Source: Nocardia abscessus NBRC 100374 (GTDB lineage Bacteria > Actinomycetota > Actinomycetes > Mycobacteriales > Mycobacteriaceae). Taken from it: a stretch of 64,000 nucleotides of DNA. The notes beneath the pieces are model-generated. The model saw nothing but the letters and a program-made list of their open reading frames with translations. It had not been told where the DNA came from and did not search any database. This document shows positions 42,982 through 50,690 of this stretch, one piece after another (position 1 is the stretch's first letter; every line of letters starts with the position of its first letter). The position numbers and the translations under genes are program-made. The DNA is taken from positions 23,769 through 87,768 of the forward strand of contig NZ_BAFP01000270.1 in assembly GCF_000308455.1 (NCBI RefSeq), written 5' to 3'.

Positions 42982-43124
42982 CCTGTCCACGGTCCGCCTC
43001 CAGCCGCGCCGATGGGATCTCGGCATCGGCGTCCGAAGCGGACTCGGCCGGTCCGCCGCCGGGCGACACTGGTGCCGTCGTCCGTGAACGAGCACCCGCA
43101 ACGCCTGTGCGAGACTATGCAACC

Positions 43125-43736
43125 ATGCCGGAGCTTCGCGTCGCGGTGATCGCCTCCCACAACGGGTCGAATCTGCATGCGCTGCACCAAGCTTCCCTCG
43201 TCGCGAACGCCCGGTTCCGGATCGTGCTGGTCATCAGCAACAACAGCGACTCCGGCGCGCTGCGCTACGCCCGGGACAACCGGATCCCCGCCCGGCACCT
43301 GTCCGGGCGCACCCACGACGACCCGGACGAAGCAATGCGCGCCGCACTCGTCGAGCACGCGGTCGACCTGGTGGTGACCGCCGGATACCTGAAGAAGATC
43401 GGGCCGCGGACCACGAGCGAATTCGCCACCCGGATCATCAACGTCCACCCCGCGTTGCTGCCCCGCCACGGCGGCCCCGGAATGTACGGCAGGCACGTGC
43501 ACCAAGCCGTGCTGGACGCCGGAGACCTCATCAGCGGCGTGTCCGTCCATCACGTCTCCGGCGAATACGACGACGGTGAGGTGATCGCCCAGGTCGAAGT
43601 GCCGGTGCGTCCGGGCGATACCGCCGAGACGCTCGGTGCGCGGGTCCTCGAAGCCGAACACACCTTGCTCCCCGACGTGGTACGGCAGATCGCCCACGGC
43701 TCGACCGCGCGCCCGCCCATTCGAGCCCACCGATGA
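43125..43736 (+). CDS. purN: Phosphoribosylglycinamide formyltransferase-like protein
   Basis: A 203-residue formyltransferase of the PurN family. It opens LRVAVIASHNGSNLHAL, with the phosphate-binding GSNL. The catalytic part is INVHPALLPRHGG (Asn and His) and GEYDDGEVIAQ (Asp), with VSVHHVSG before it. PurN transfers a formyl group from 10-formyl-THF to GAR in purine synthesis. The length fits (190-215). The gene does not sit with other pur genes. The main purN of actinobacteria normally lies next to purH, so this may be a second copy or a formyltransferase for another amine. Conserved GAR-binding residues cannot be fully judged by eye. Confidence 0.82.
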   Translation: MPELRVAVIASHNGSNLHALHQASLVANARFRIVLVISNNSDSGALRYARDNRIPARHLSGRTHDDPDEAMRAALVEHAVDLVVTAGYLKKIGPRTTSEFATRIINVHPALLPRHGGPGMYGRHVHQAVLDAGDLISGVSVHHVSGEYDDGEVIAQVEVPVRPGDTAETLGARVLEAEHTLLPDVVRQIAHGSTARPPIRAHR

Positions 43737-43968
43737 ACGATGACCCCACCGACATGCGGTTGCCGTTGTTCATTGTGTTCTCCTTGCAGCGTCGGCTATG
43801 ACTCCGGCTTGCGGGACCGGAGCACTTTCTGTTCGCTGGATGTCTTCGTCTCGCGTGGTACGACGATCGGACCCGTCGAAAAGTGAGACGACGCGCAAAC
43901 CGCACTGATGCGCGCTCTTGTTTAATCGGCGGAACGCATCGGTCTGCAATGTATCTCGCGGCAGCCCA

Positions 43969-44619
43969 CTACTCGGAGATCCAGCCGAGTTCAACTGCGT
44001 TCTTGTGCATGAAGTCTTCGACTGTGGGCAGCGTGAGGAACGAAACGGCATACAGGACAACGAGCCCTCCGATCGCAACGGTCCAGTCGCGAGGGCGGGT
44101 TGCAGGCAGACCGGGCCCGGCTTGTCCGACGGCAGCAGTGCGGTCCGGACGCAGCCGCATCTGCGGGAGCCGACGGCAAGCGGGCCTCAGCATCCACGAC
44201 GCGATGGCGCAGATCGCGAACATGAGTGGCACCGACCACGACTCGACACCGTCGCCGACTGCCAGGTGTGACACCACGGCACCCGACCACAGGAGAAAGG
44301 CGCCCGCGTACGCCCATTCCTTGATCAGCGCGAACCCGGGCGCGATGATCGCGACGGCCGCACCGACCTGCCACGCACCCAGAATGTAGGCGAAGAAGTG
44401 CGGGTATCCCAGGTGTCGCAACTGGATTTCTATCCATTCGATCGTCAGCAGGTTCCACACCGATCCGGAAACCAGCTCGAAGACGATGACAAATGTGGTG
44501 GCCCAGTATGCGAGGGCTCTGATCCGGGTTCGGTCGCTTCGCGCGACGGCTGACTTCTCCGCCGTCGCGTGCTGGAACGTCGTGGTCTTCATGGTGTGCA
44601 GGGCGCGTTGTTCGGTCAT
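43969..44619 (-). CDS. DoxX-like membrane protein
   Basis: A 216-residue four-helix membrane protein. Helices are at about 35-60 (ALAYWATTFVIVFELVSGSVW), 80-105 (FFAYILGAWQVGAAVAIIAPG), 110-150 and 180-205. The pattern of helix 2 with GAWQVGAAVAII matches DoxX-like (DUF417/DoxX_2) families of unknown role. A charged, Arg-rich loop separates helices 3 and 4. The start is uncertain: ATG 44619 or 44592, since neither has a good ribosome site; a longer frame reaches 44682. About 230 bases without a gene lie between it and purN. Transcribed alone. Confidence 0.72.
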   Translation of the reverse strand: MTEQRALHTMKTTTFQHATAEKSAVARSDRTRIRALAYWATTFVIVFELVSGSVWNLLTIEWIEIQLRHLGYPHFFAYILGAWQVGAAVAIIAPGFALIKEWAYAGAFLLWSGAVVSHLAVGDGVESWSVPLMFAICAIASWMLRPACRRLPQMRLRPDRTAAVGQAGPGLPATRPRDWTVAIGGLVVLYAVSFLTLPTVEDFMHKNAVELGWISE

Positions 44620-44788
44620 GCCCTCGAGACACCGCCGAGCACCGAAACATGACACGATACGATGTGACGTGCGCCACTTCACCCGTCACCGCGCGACTCG
44701 GCGCATTTCCACCGTGGGGCCTGTACGCGCTTCGCCACCCCGTCAACCAGCTACGACGCCCCGATGCGCCAAGAACGTCGTGTTGCCT

Positions 44789-45757
44789 CTAAGCGAATAA
44801 TTCCCATTTCGCTTCGTGCGGGGACTTGTCGGGGCGCAGGCCTCGCCAGCTGGGGTGGCGCAGCCCTTCGGAGGTCGCTTCGCGATACTCGATGTCTGCG
44901 ACGAGGACGGGCTGCACCCAATGGGCGACCGCGGTGACCGCGCGCGGCGGTGGAATGTCGAAGGGGGTGTCCGGACGCGACAGCTCGTTCAGGCGGGCTT
45001 GCAGGGAGCGCCGGTCGTGCATGGTCCAGCCGGTACCGACATTACCCACGTGCACCAGCCGGTCGTGGTCGTCGTAAGCGCCGAGCGCGAGCGAACCGAA
45101 CGTCGCGGAGAAACGACCGGAGCCGGGCAGCCAGCCCGCGACGACGACCTCCGTCGTCTTACGTAGCGGCGTCTTGATCCACAACGGGGAGCGGCGGCCG
45201 GGGTAGTAGACCGAATCGAGGCGCTTGGCGACGATTCCCTCCAGCCCGTGCTCGCGGGCGACGTCCAGCAGGGTGCCGGGCTCGACATTCGAGTAGTACG
45301 GGGGAGTGCGGGCAAGCGGCCGGTCGAGCGCGAGTTCCGCCAAACGCTCGCGGCGCTCGGTATAGGGCAGCTCCATGATGGAGCCACCGTGTACAGCCAG
45401 CAAATCGAAGGCGAGATACTGCGCGGGGAATGCGCGCAGCAACTCCGCGCTGGGCGAGACCACATGCATACGCCGCTGCAAGCGACCGAACGACGGCACG
45501 CCCGTCGCCGGATCGGGCGCGACGATCTCCCCGTCGAGGAGTATTCCACCGTGCTCACCGAGGTCTTCCAGCGCGGCTGTGAGCTCGGGAAACGAGCCAC
45601 TGAGATCGCGATTGTTGCGACTGTAGAACCGGCAGTCCTCCTCCCGGCACCGCGCGATGGCACGGATGCCGTCCCACTTCATCTCGAACGCCCACCGTCC
45701 GCGTTCCTGCGGTGGCCGTCCGGAGACGGCCAGCATCGGCGCCGGCACTGAAAGCAC
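44789..45757 (-). CDS. ATP-dependent DNA ligase, LigC/LigD ligase-domain type
   Basis: A 322-residue ligase that joins nicked DNA using ATP. The nucleotidyltransferase motifs are clear: motif I EMKWDGIRAI (active-site Lys), RNNRDLSG, LDGEIVAPDPATG for motif III, GLEGIVAKRLDS for motif IV, and PLWIKTP for motif V. The C-terminal OB domain includes VVAGWLPGSGRF and GNVGTGW. It corresponds to the stand-alone ligase of the actinobacterial NHEJ/base-excision set; no Ku or primase gene is adjacent. GTG start at 45757. It is divergent from the atp-like cluster across ~300 bases, which contain the TACTAC inverted repeat. Confidence 0.92.
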   Translation of the reverse strand: MLSVPAPMLAVSGRPPQERGRWAFEMKWDGIRAIARCREEDCRFYSRNNRDLSGSFPELTAALEDLGEHGGILLDGEIVAPDPATGVPSFGRLQRRMHVVSPSAELLRAFPAQYLAFDLLAVHGGSIMELPYTERRERLAELALDRPLARTPPYYSNVEPGTLLDVAREHGLEGIVAKRLDSVYYPGRRSPLWIKTPLRKTTEVVVAGWLPGSGRFSATFGSLALGAYDDHDRLVHVGNVGTGWTMHDRRSLQARLNELSRPDTPFDIPPPRAVTAVAHWVQPVLVADIEYREATSEGLRHPSWRGLRPDKSPHEAKWELFA

Positions 45758-45968
45758 AGCCTCAGCATATCTTCAGCAATCGATGTGGTCGGGAGTCGTG
45801 GACAAGGTCGAAGTGGGGACCTGGAGACCGAATCGCGAGCGGCGGCACGCGGGCTGTCTCCCTTGCTATCGGGACCGCGGAGCGGATTCGCGGTGAAGCG
45901 CAGGGTCGGCGAAACCCGTGGGCGACCAGCCGTATCGGGCGATTTGCCCGATTTGTCGGGAACTCTTG

Positions 45969-45985
45969 TACTACAGATCGTAGTA
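45969..45985 (+). promoter_or_regulatory. BlaI-like inverted repeat upstream of the Fo cluster
   Basis: TACTAC-AGATC-GTAGTA has perfect 6-bp arms and a 5-base centre. It resembles BlaI/MecI-type operators (TACTACA...TGTAGTA), and BlaI is reported to bind upstream of the ATP synthase operon in M. tuberculosis. The centre is one base longer than I remember for BlaI. It lies 74 bases before the AtpI-like start. Confidence 0.55.
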
Positions 45986-46058
45986 AGTAAGAATGCTGTT
46001 GTGACCGTAGGTATGTAGCTCCGCTACAGGCCGTCACGACATCACTATGGGAGGGCAT

Positions 46059-46424
46059 ATGACGGTCAGCGTGGACCGCCGTCCGATCATCGTCGCCGCG
46101 GGAGTGGGAATCACGGTTCTCGCAGCGGCCGGGGCGCTGGATCGGCTGCTGTTGGGCGTATTCGTCTGCATCGGAATGGTATTGGGTTACATCAACGCGT
46201 GGCTGGCCACAGTGTCCGCCACGCGGATGTCGTCCGGTGCCGAATCGGGCACACAGTTCTTGGCGGCGACGAACGGGTTGCGGTTGTTCGGTGTCACGGC
46301 ATTCGCGCTGGCCGTCGGCATCCTGGCGCGGCCCGATGGAACGGGAATTCTCTTCGGGCTGGTCGCCTTTCAGATCGTTTGGCTGCTCAGCGTGGCAGCG
46401 CCTGTCCCGAGCGGTGTCCGATGA
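46059..46424 (+). CDS. AtpI-like small membrane protein
   Basis: A 121-residue hydrophobic protein in the position of atpI, first in the atp cluster. Four hydrophobic segments are seen: IIVAAGVGITVLAAAGA, LLLGVFVCIGMVLGYINAWL, LRLFGVTAFALAVGILA and GILFGLVAFQIVWLLSV. AtpI-type proteins assist c-ring assembly or Mg transport around the ATP synthase, but sequence conservation is low. The assignment rests on topology and position. GGGAGG lies four bases before the ATG. The stop overlaps the start of the subunit a gene by four bases. Confidence 0.75.
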   Translation: MTVSVDRRPIIVAAGVGITVLAAAGALDRLLLGVFVCIGMVLGYINAWLATVSATRMSSGAESGTQFLAATNGLRLFGVTAFALAVGILARPDGTGILFGLVAFQIVWLLSVAAPVPSGVR

Positions 46425-47143
46425 CGAAAGTCGAAGTGGGACAACATGAAACGGCGCACTTCCTCGGGATGGCCTTTCATGTCGACACCATTCTCGCGAC
46501 CGCCATCGCGGCCGTCGTCGTGCTGGGGCTCGCGTTCTCGCTGCGCGTCAAGCTGACCTCCGGGGTGCCCAACGGCGTGCAGTTGTTCTTCGAGACCGTG
46601 ACAGTGCAGCTGCGCGGTCAGGTGGAAAGCGCGGTGGGCCTCCGGATCGCGCCGTTCGTCCTGCCCCTGGCGGTGACGTTGTTCGTCTTCGTTCTGCTGT
46701 CGAACTGGTTGTCGGTATTGCCGGTGCAGTACGGCGACGGCGAGCTGATCAAGCCGCCCGCCGCGGATGTCAACTTCACCTATGCGCTCGCCTTGTTCGT
46801 CTTCCTCTGCTACCAGGCGGCGGGAGTGGCGCGGCGGGGACCGATCGGGCATGTGAAGCAGGTGCTGAAGGGGCACACCGGGTGGGGTCCGATGGTCTTC
46901 ATCAACATCATCGAGGAACTGGCGAAACCGTTGTCGCTGGCTCTGCGGTTGTTCGGCAACATGTTCGCGGGTGGGGTCATGATCTCGGTGATCGCACTGC
47001 TGCCCGCCTGGCTCAGCTGGGGGCCCAACGCCGTGTGGAAGCTGTTCGACCTGTTCGTCGGGTTGATCCAGGCCTTCATCTTCGCCTTGCTGACCATCCT
47101 CTACTTCGGCCAGGCCACCGCGCGCGAGCACGAGAACCACTGA
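46421..47143 (+). CDS. atpB: ATP synthase Fo subunit a
   Basis: A 240-residue membrane subunit that forms the proton half-channels. The essential Arg of helix 4 is present in LSLALRLFGNMFAGG. Other conserved points are GPMVFINIIEELAKP before it and LFVGLIQAFIFALLTILY in the last helix, with the Gln that faces the c ring. Length agrees with mycobacterial AtpB (about 250). The gene is coupled to the AtpI-like gene by an ATGA overlap. By motif it should be functional. The cluster has no F1 genes, so it may be a second copy. Confidence 0.93.
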   Translation: MTKVEVGQHETAHFLGMAFHVDTILATAIAAVVVLGLAFSLRVKLTSGVPNGVQLFFETVTVQLRGQVESAVGLRIAPFVLPLAVTLFVFVLLSNWLSVLPVQYGDGELIKPPAADVNFTYALALFVFLCYQAAGVARRGPIGHVKQVLKGHTGWGPMVFINIIEELAKPLSLALRLFGNMFAGGVMISVIALLPAWLSWGPNAVWKLFDLFVGLIQAFIFALLTILYFGQATAREHENH

Positions 47144-47211
47144 ACCGCGCCGGCACATTCGTATACCGGCCCCCACATTCCTCTTTCGACGAGGAAAGGA
47201 AAGGAACAGAA

Positions 47212-47472
47212 ATGGCAGACGTGACCCACGAGACGATCGTCCAGGCGGCGGCCCTGCTGGCGGGCGGACTGATGATGGTCGGCGGCGCGATCGGCGCGGG
47301 CTACGGCAACGGGATGGCGGGCTCGGCGCTGATCAACGGCATTTCCCGGCAACCGGAGGCCGAGGGCAGGCTGCGCGGCAACTACCTGATGGCGGTCAGC
47401 CTGGTCGACGCCGTCTACTTCATCAACCTGACGTTCATGGCGCTGTTCGCTTTCGCGGCGCCAGGAAAGTAG
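47212..47472 (+). CDS. atpE: ATP synthase Fo subunit c with Asp as proton carrier
   Basis: An 86-residue hairpin of two helices that forms the rotor ring. Helix 1 has GGAIGAGYGNGMAG (GxGxGxG packing); the polar loop is SRQPEAEGRLR. Helix 2 carries the ion-binding carboxylate at Asp66 in SLVDAVYFINL. Mycobacterial AtpE has Glu61 here (GLVEAAYFI). Compared with M. tuberculosis, the positions equal to 28, 61 and 63 read Asn, Asp and Val in place of Asp, Glu and Ala. Substitutions at these three sites are known in diarylquinoline-resistant mycobacterial mutants. The ribosome site is AAGGAA. The ring should still carry protons because Asp can replace Glu. Confidence 0.93.
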   Translation: MADVTHETIVQAAALLAGGLMMVGGAIGAGYGNGMAGSALINGISRQPEAEGRLRGNYLMAVSLVDAVYFINLTFMALFAFAAPGK

Positions 47473-47476
47473 CGCC

Positions 47477-47941
47477 ATGGCGACCGAAAACCGGGCGGAA
47501 CAGAATTTCCTGATCCCCAACGGCACCTTCTTCGCCGAGCTGGCGATATTTCTGCTCGTGCTCGCGGTGATCTGGCTGTTCGTCGTGCCGCCGATTCGCG
47601 ACGTGCTCGCCGAACGGGAAGCCCGCGTCACCAAGACCGCCACAGATGAGCAGCGGGCACGTGAGCTCTTCGGGGCGGCCGAGCACCGGTATCGGTCCTC
47701 GGTGGCACAAGCACGCGGCGAGGCGGCGCGACTGCGTGCCCAAGCCCGGCTCGACGGCCGGGCGACCCTGATCTCGACCCGTGAGCACGCACATCAACGG
47801 TCCGACGAGATGGTGGCCGCAGCCACGATCCAGCTGCGAGCCCAGGCCGACGCGGCGGCGGCGGGGCTGCGCGAACACATCGACCCGCTGGCCGGTGAAC
47901 TGGCCGACCGAGTGATCGGAGGAGACGGTGAACGAACGTGA
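47477..47941 (+). CDS. atpF: ATP synthase Fo subunit b
   Basis: A 154-residue stator subunit. The single N-terminal membrane helix is at about 16-38 (FFAELAIFLLVLAVIWLFVVPP). It is followed by the conserved PPIRDVLAEREARV and a long, charged, Ala-rich coiled-coil region to the end. Length is like mycobacterial AtpF (about 170). Its last codons overlap the next gene by 14 bases. In a complete enzyme it pairs with the b-delta fusion subunit and holds F1. Confidence 0.9.
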   Translation: MATENRAEQNFLIPNGTFFAELAIFLLVLAVIWLFVVPPIRDVLAEREARVTKTATDEQRARELFGAAEHRYRSSVAQARGEAARLRAQARLDGRATLISTREHAHQRSDEMVAAATIQLRAQADAAAAGLREHIDPLAGELADRVIGGDGERT

Positions 47942-48467
47942 CGGCATCTACGACATCACTTGGAACTGGCCGGTATTCCTCAGTCAATTGTTCGGCTTCG
48001 CCGTCATCGTGGGCGCACTGGTCAGATGGGTTGTTCCGCAGGTGTGGGCGATGATGCTGCGCGCGCAGCAGACGATACAGCGACAGCTGGAGGAGAGCTC
48101 GCAGGCCACAGCTCGATTGGCCGCGGCCGAACAGGCTTTCGCCGAAGCGGCCGTCACGGCCCGCACCGAGATGGCCGAAATTAGCGAGCAAGCCAGCGCC
48201 GACGTGGAGCGGATCATCGCGGAACTGCGGGGAGCCGCCGCCGCGGAGATCGAGCGGGTGCGCAGACACGGCATGGACCGCGTCGAGCAGGTGCGCAGGC
48301 AGTTGCGCGAGGAACTCGGGCATGACCTCACTGTCGCAGTGCTCGACCGCGCCGAGTTCGTAGTGCGCGAGCGCCTCCAGCTGTCCCGAGCCAGATCTGA
48401 CAGCATCGACCGATTTCTGGATGATCTAGCGGTTCAGGCGGAACTCGCCGAGGAACTGCGCGGGTAG
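47928..48467 (+). CDS. atpH: b'-only form of the b-delta subunit (AtpH without delta domain)
   Basis: A 179-residue protein matching the first ~165 residues of the mycobacterial b-delta fusion AtpH (about 445 residues). The membrane helix is WPVFLSQLFGFAVIVGALVRWVVPQV, split WPVFLSQLFGFAV and IVGALVRWVVPQV. A helical stalk follows and ends SIDRFLDDLAVQAELAEELRG (split SIDRFLDDLA and VQAELAEELRG), which is exactly where the fusion would pass into the delta domain. The delta half is missing, and a stop codon and a hairpin follow (48499-48532). GGAGGA lies six bases before the GTG. Without delta it cannot bind the top of F1 in the normal way. It is either a truncated relic or a real b' subunit of an Fo-only complex. 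Confidence 0.85.
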   Translation: MNERDGIYDITWNWPVFLSQLFGFAVIVGALVRWVVPQVWAMMLRAQQTIQRQLEESSQATARLAAAEQAFAEAAVTARTEMAEISEQASADVERIIAELRGAAAAEIERVRRHGMDRVEQVRRQLREELGHDLTVAVLDRAEFVVRERLQLSRARSDSIDRFLDDLAVQAELAEELRG

Positions 48468-48498
48468 GCGACCTCGCTGTTCTTCCGCACAACCCGAG

Positions 48499-48532
48499 GC
48501 GCCTCTCTTTCGTCACCGAAGGAGGGGTGCCA
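48499..48532 (+). terminator. Terminator of the Fo-only cluster
   Basis: GGCGCCTCTCTTTCG and CGAAGGAGGGGTGCC pair over 15 positions, three of them G-T, around TCAC. It starts 32 bases after the atpH stop and lies between the convergent atp and recombinase genes. It marks the end of the atp unit. Confidence 0.65.
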
Positions 48533-48577
48533 GGAAACCGGGGGAGTGTGGTTGTGGTGGCGGGAAGCCTGTGTCGT

Positions 48578-49798
48578 TCACAGGCCGAGTTTGGTGACCG
48601 CGTTGTCTTCCAGCGGGTTGGCGGTGCGAATGTAGCCGTGGACGGTGCGCGGGTTGGACCAGCGGCCTTGGCGCATGATCTCGCGGTCGCTGGCGCCACC
48701 CAGGGCAGCCTGCGTGGCGAACCCGGCGCGCAGCGAATGACCGGAGAACAGGGCGGGGTCGAGCCCGGCCCGGGCGGCATAGCGCTTGACCAGCTCGGCG
48801 ACCGCTCGCCCGGACATGGCGTCGTCGCCGATCACGCCGTGGCGGTTGATGGTAGGGCAGAGGGGAAGGTCCGCGTCGGTGAGCGTGGTACCGGTGAAGC
48901 CGTGGCAGCGGTGGATCTCGGGTGCCGTCGGCTGCGCGTCGGCCAGCCAGGCTCGCAGTCCGGAAGTGCCGGCCGCGGCGTGGATTTCGCACAGCCGCAG
49001 CCAGTCGGCGAAAGCGCAGACGGGGCAGGTGGCGGGTCGGCGGCCGCGGGGCAGAGCCACCCGCTGTTCCGCGGCACCGGTCGGGTCGGTCTTCGTCGCG
49101 GGCAGCCGGATCAACAGGATCGGTTCTCCGGTGGTGTGGTCGAGGCCGACTTCGACATCGCCGACCCGCAATCCGGCCAATTCGCTGCGTCGCAACGCGC
49201 CGGCGAAACCGATGAGCAGCACGAGCGCGTCCCTGCGGCGGGCGGGTTCGGTGGGCCAGCCCGGTCCGGGAAGCCCGCTCAAGAGCTGATCGAGGGTGTG
49301 CAGCAGGACGGGGCGTTTGCGTTTGGGCTGGCTGCGCCGGGTGCGGCGGATGCCGCGCAGCGTCAGGCGCACCACGTCCGAACGCGTCGGTGACGGCAGT
49401 CCGTTCGCCGCGTGCACTGCCGCGATGGCAGCCGACTTGCGCTCCAATGTGGCTGGGCTGAACGCCCATCCGCCGGTGTCGCGGCGCGCGTCGGCGGCCG
49501 CGGCGAGGTAGACCGCGACATCGAGTGCATCGGCGGGCAGCGCTTGTCTGCCTTCGGTGGCGCACCACGCCGACCAGGCCACCCAGTCGGCCCGATAGGC
49601 GCGCAGCGTGTTCGCCGATTGGGACGCTTCGAGATACCGGCGCAGCGAACCGGCTTGGTCGTCGTCGAAACGGTCCCGCACCAACCGTAAGGCCGCGGCA
49701 TCGACCAGCACGCTGCGCACCCCGCGACGCAACTCGGTGCGCACCGACTCCGGGACCACCACCACGCTGGATCGATCGTCCATGGCTCCCGCGTTCAC
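48578..49798 (-). CDS. Tyrosine recombinase/integrase
   Basis: A 406-residue site-specific recombinase. The N-terminal core-binding domain includes SANTLRAYRADWVAWSAWCA (about 61-80). The catalytic set is Arg203 (GALRRSEL), Lys236 (PATKTD), His354 and Arg357 (SGHSLRAGF), Trp380 in the place of the second His (RQGRWSN) and Tyr389 (HGYIR). All needed residues are present, so it is probably active. CPVC and other cysteines in the 250-260 region are an unusual insert. The GTG at 49798 or ATG at 49783 could be the start. It converges on the truncated atpH and may have moved or trimmed this region. No tRNA gene is near as an attachment site. Confidence 0.92.
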   Translation of the reverse strand: MNAGAMDDRSSVVVVPESVRTELRRGVRSVLVDAAALRLVRDRFDDDQAGSLRRYLEASQSANTLRAYRADWVAWSAWCATEGRQALPADALDVAVYLAAAADARRDTGGWAFSPATLERKSAAIAAVHAANGLPSPTRSDVVRLTLRGIRRTRRSQPKRKRPVLLHTLDQLLSGLPGPGWPTEPARRRDALVLLIGFAGALRRSELAGLRVGDVEVGLDHTTGEPILLIRLPATKTDPTGAAEQRVALPRGRRPATCPVCAFADWLRLCEIHAAAGTSGLRAWLADAQPTAPEIHRCHGFTGTTLTDADLPLCPTINRHGVIGDDAMSGRAVAELVKRYAARAGLDPALFSGHSLRAGFATQAALGGASDREIMRQGRWSNPRTVHGYIRTANPLEDNAVTKLGL

Positions 49799-49957
49799 CT
49801 CGGCGACTGACTGTCCGCGCCGAAGTACTCGGCGCGAGAATTCAGCCTACGGCACCGTGGGCGCGCGCCTGCGATCAGAAGGGGCGATGCGCTGCGGAAG
49901 CCGACGGTCGTCACCGGACGCCGCGTCATTCGTCTTTCGACCCACGCAATCAGTAAG

Positions 49958-49970
49958 CGTCACAGTGACG
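49958..49970. promoter_or_regulatory. 13-bp palindrome upstream of the recombinase gene
   Basis: CGTCAC-A-GTGACG is a perfect inverted repeat 160 bases upstream of the recombinase start, in a ~285-bp gap without a gene. It may be an operator or part of a recombination site. Confidence 0.35.
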
Positions 49971-50083
49971 TTGAGGGATGGGCTTTCCCAGTCTCATGCA
50001 ATGGGTTGGCGTCGACACCGTCGCGCCGCGGGAACCTCGCGCGCGTGCCCGTGCCCGTCCGCCGCGGCCGAGCTACCGGTGGG

Positions 50084-50386
50084 CTAGCAGCCCTGACCTC
50101 CACCGCCTGATAGGGCGATGACCAGGCAATTCCCGGCCATCATCACCAGAATCCCAACGCTGCTCACGGCACGCCAGGTCCGGCCGATCCGATGGCGATA
50201 CGTCCAAAGATACGCCAGCAGGAGAACTCCGACGGCCAGCATGACACCGGTGCCGGAGATCTGAAAGACCTGAGCAGCTTTGAATTCCGCATCGCGTAAT
50301 GCTTCACCGGCACCGGGCAGGCCGTCGTTCACGATCACCCACGGCAAACCGCAGCCCTGGCCGTGCGCGGGGAACCAAGGCGGCAT
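50084..50386 (-). CDS. Small membrane protein
   Basis: A 100-residue protein of unknown function. Two hydrophobic helices are predicted at about 46-62 (GTGVMLAVGVLLLAYLW) and 77-93 (VGILVMMAGNCLVIALS), with a basic loop YRHRIGRTWR between them. The end is glycine-rich (SGGGGQGC). It lies between the recombinase gene and the TTTCGT repeat region and is transcribed leftward. The first ~30 residues are less convincing and the start may be further inside (GTG at VIVND). It may belong to the integrated element. Confidence 0.6.
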   Translation of the reverse strand: MPPWFPAHGQGCGLPWVIVNDGLPGAGEALRDAEFKAAQVFQISGTGVMLAVGVLLLAYLWTYRHRIGRTWRAVSSVGILVMMAGNCLVIALSGGGGQGC

Positions 50387-50481
50387 GGACGGCGAGCCTT
50401 TCCGTCAGACCGCAGGAGACTCCGACAGATCAGATGCCGAGCTGACAGGTCTCCAACCAGGGGTACCCAGTTTTCGGAGGA

Positions 50482-50690
50482 TTTCGTTGCAATTACGTTT
50501 CGCAAGTCACAACGCTACGAAACGAAAATTTCCGTAGATGCCCGCCCTCTGCCGGGATCCCTAGCCGCCGATAATGTTCACTTATCGGTGGTCAGGGTGT
50601 AGGCGACGATCCAGTCTGGGCGAGTCGCACGCATGCGTTTCGTTTCGTGGCAATCCGTCATACCTAACGAAACAAACGCTACGATTTCGT
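50482..50690. repeat. Array of seven TTTCGT/ACGAAA hexamers before the coiled-coil gene
   Basis: TTTCGT occurs at 50482, 50638, 50643 and 50685, and ACGAAA at 50517, 50522 and 50667, with a TTTCGC variant at 50498. They form inverted pairs CGTTTCG/CGAAACG (50496-50524) and GTTTCGT/ACGAAAC (50642-50673). AACGCTACGA is repeated at 50511 and 50675. CCGATAA-N7-TTATCGG (50568-50588) lies between. The last hexamer overlaps the GTG start of the coiled-coil gene. In a GC-rich genome this density is far from chance. It is likely the binding array of the coiled-coil protein or a recombination/partition site. Confidence 0.75.
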
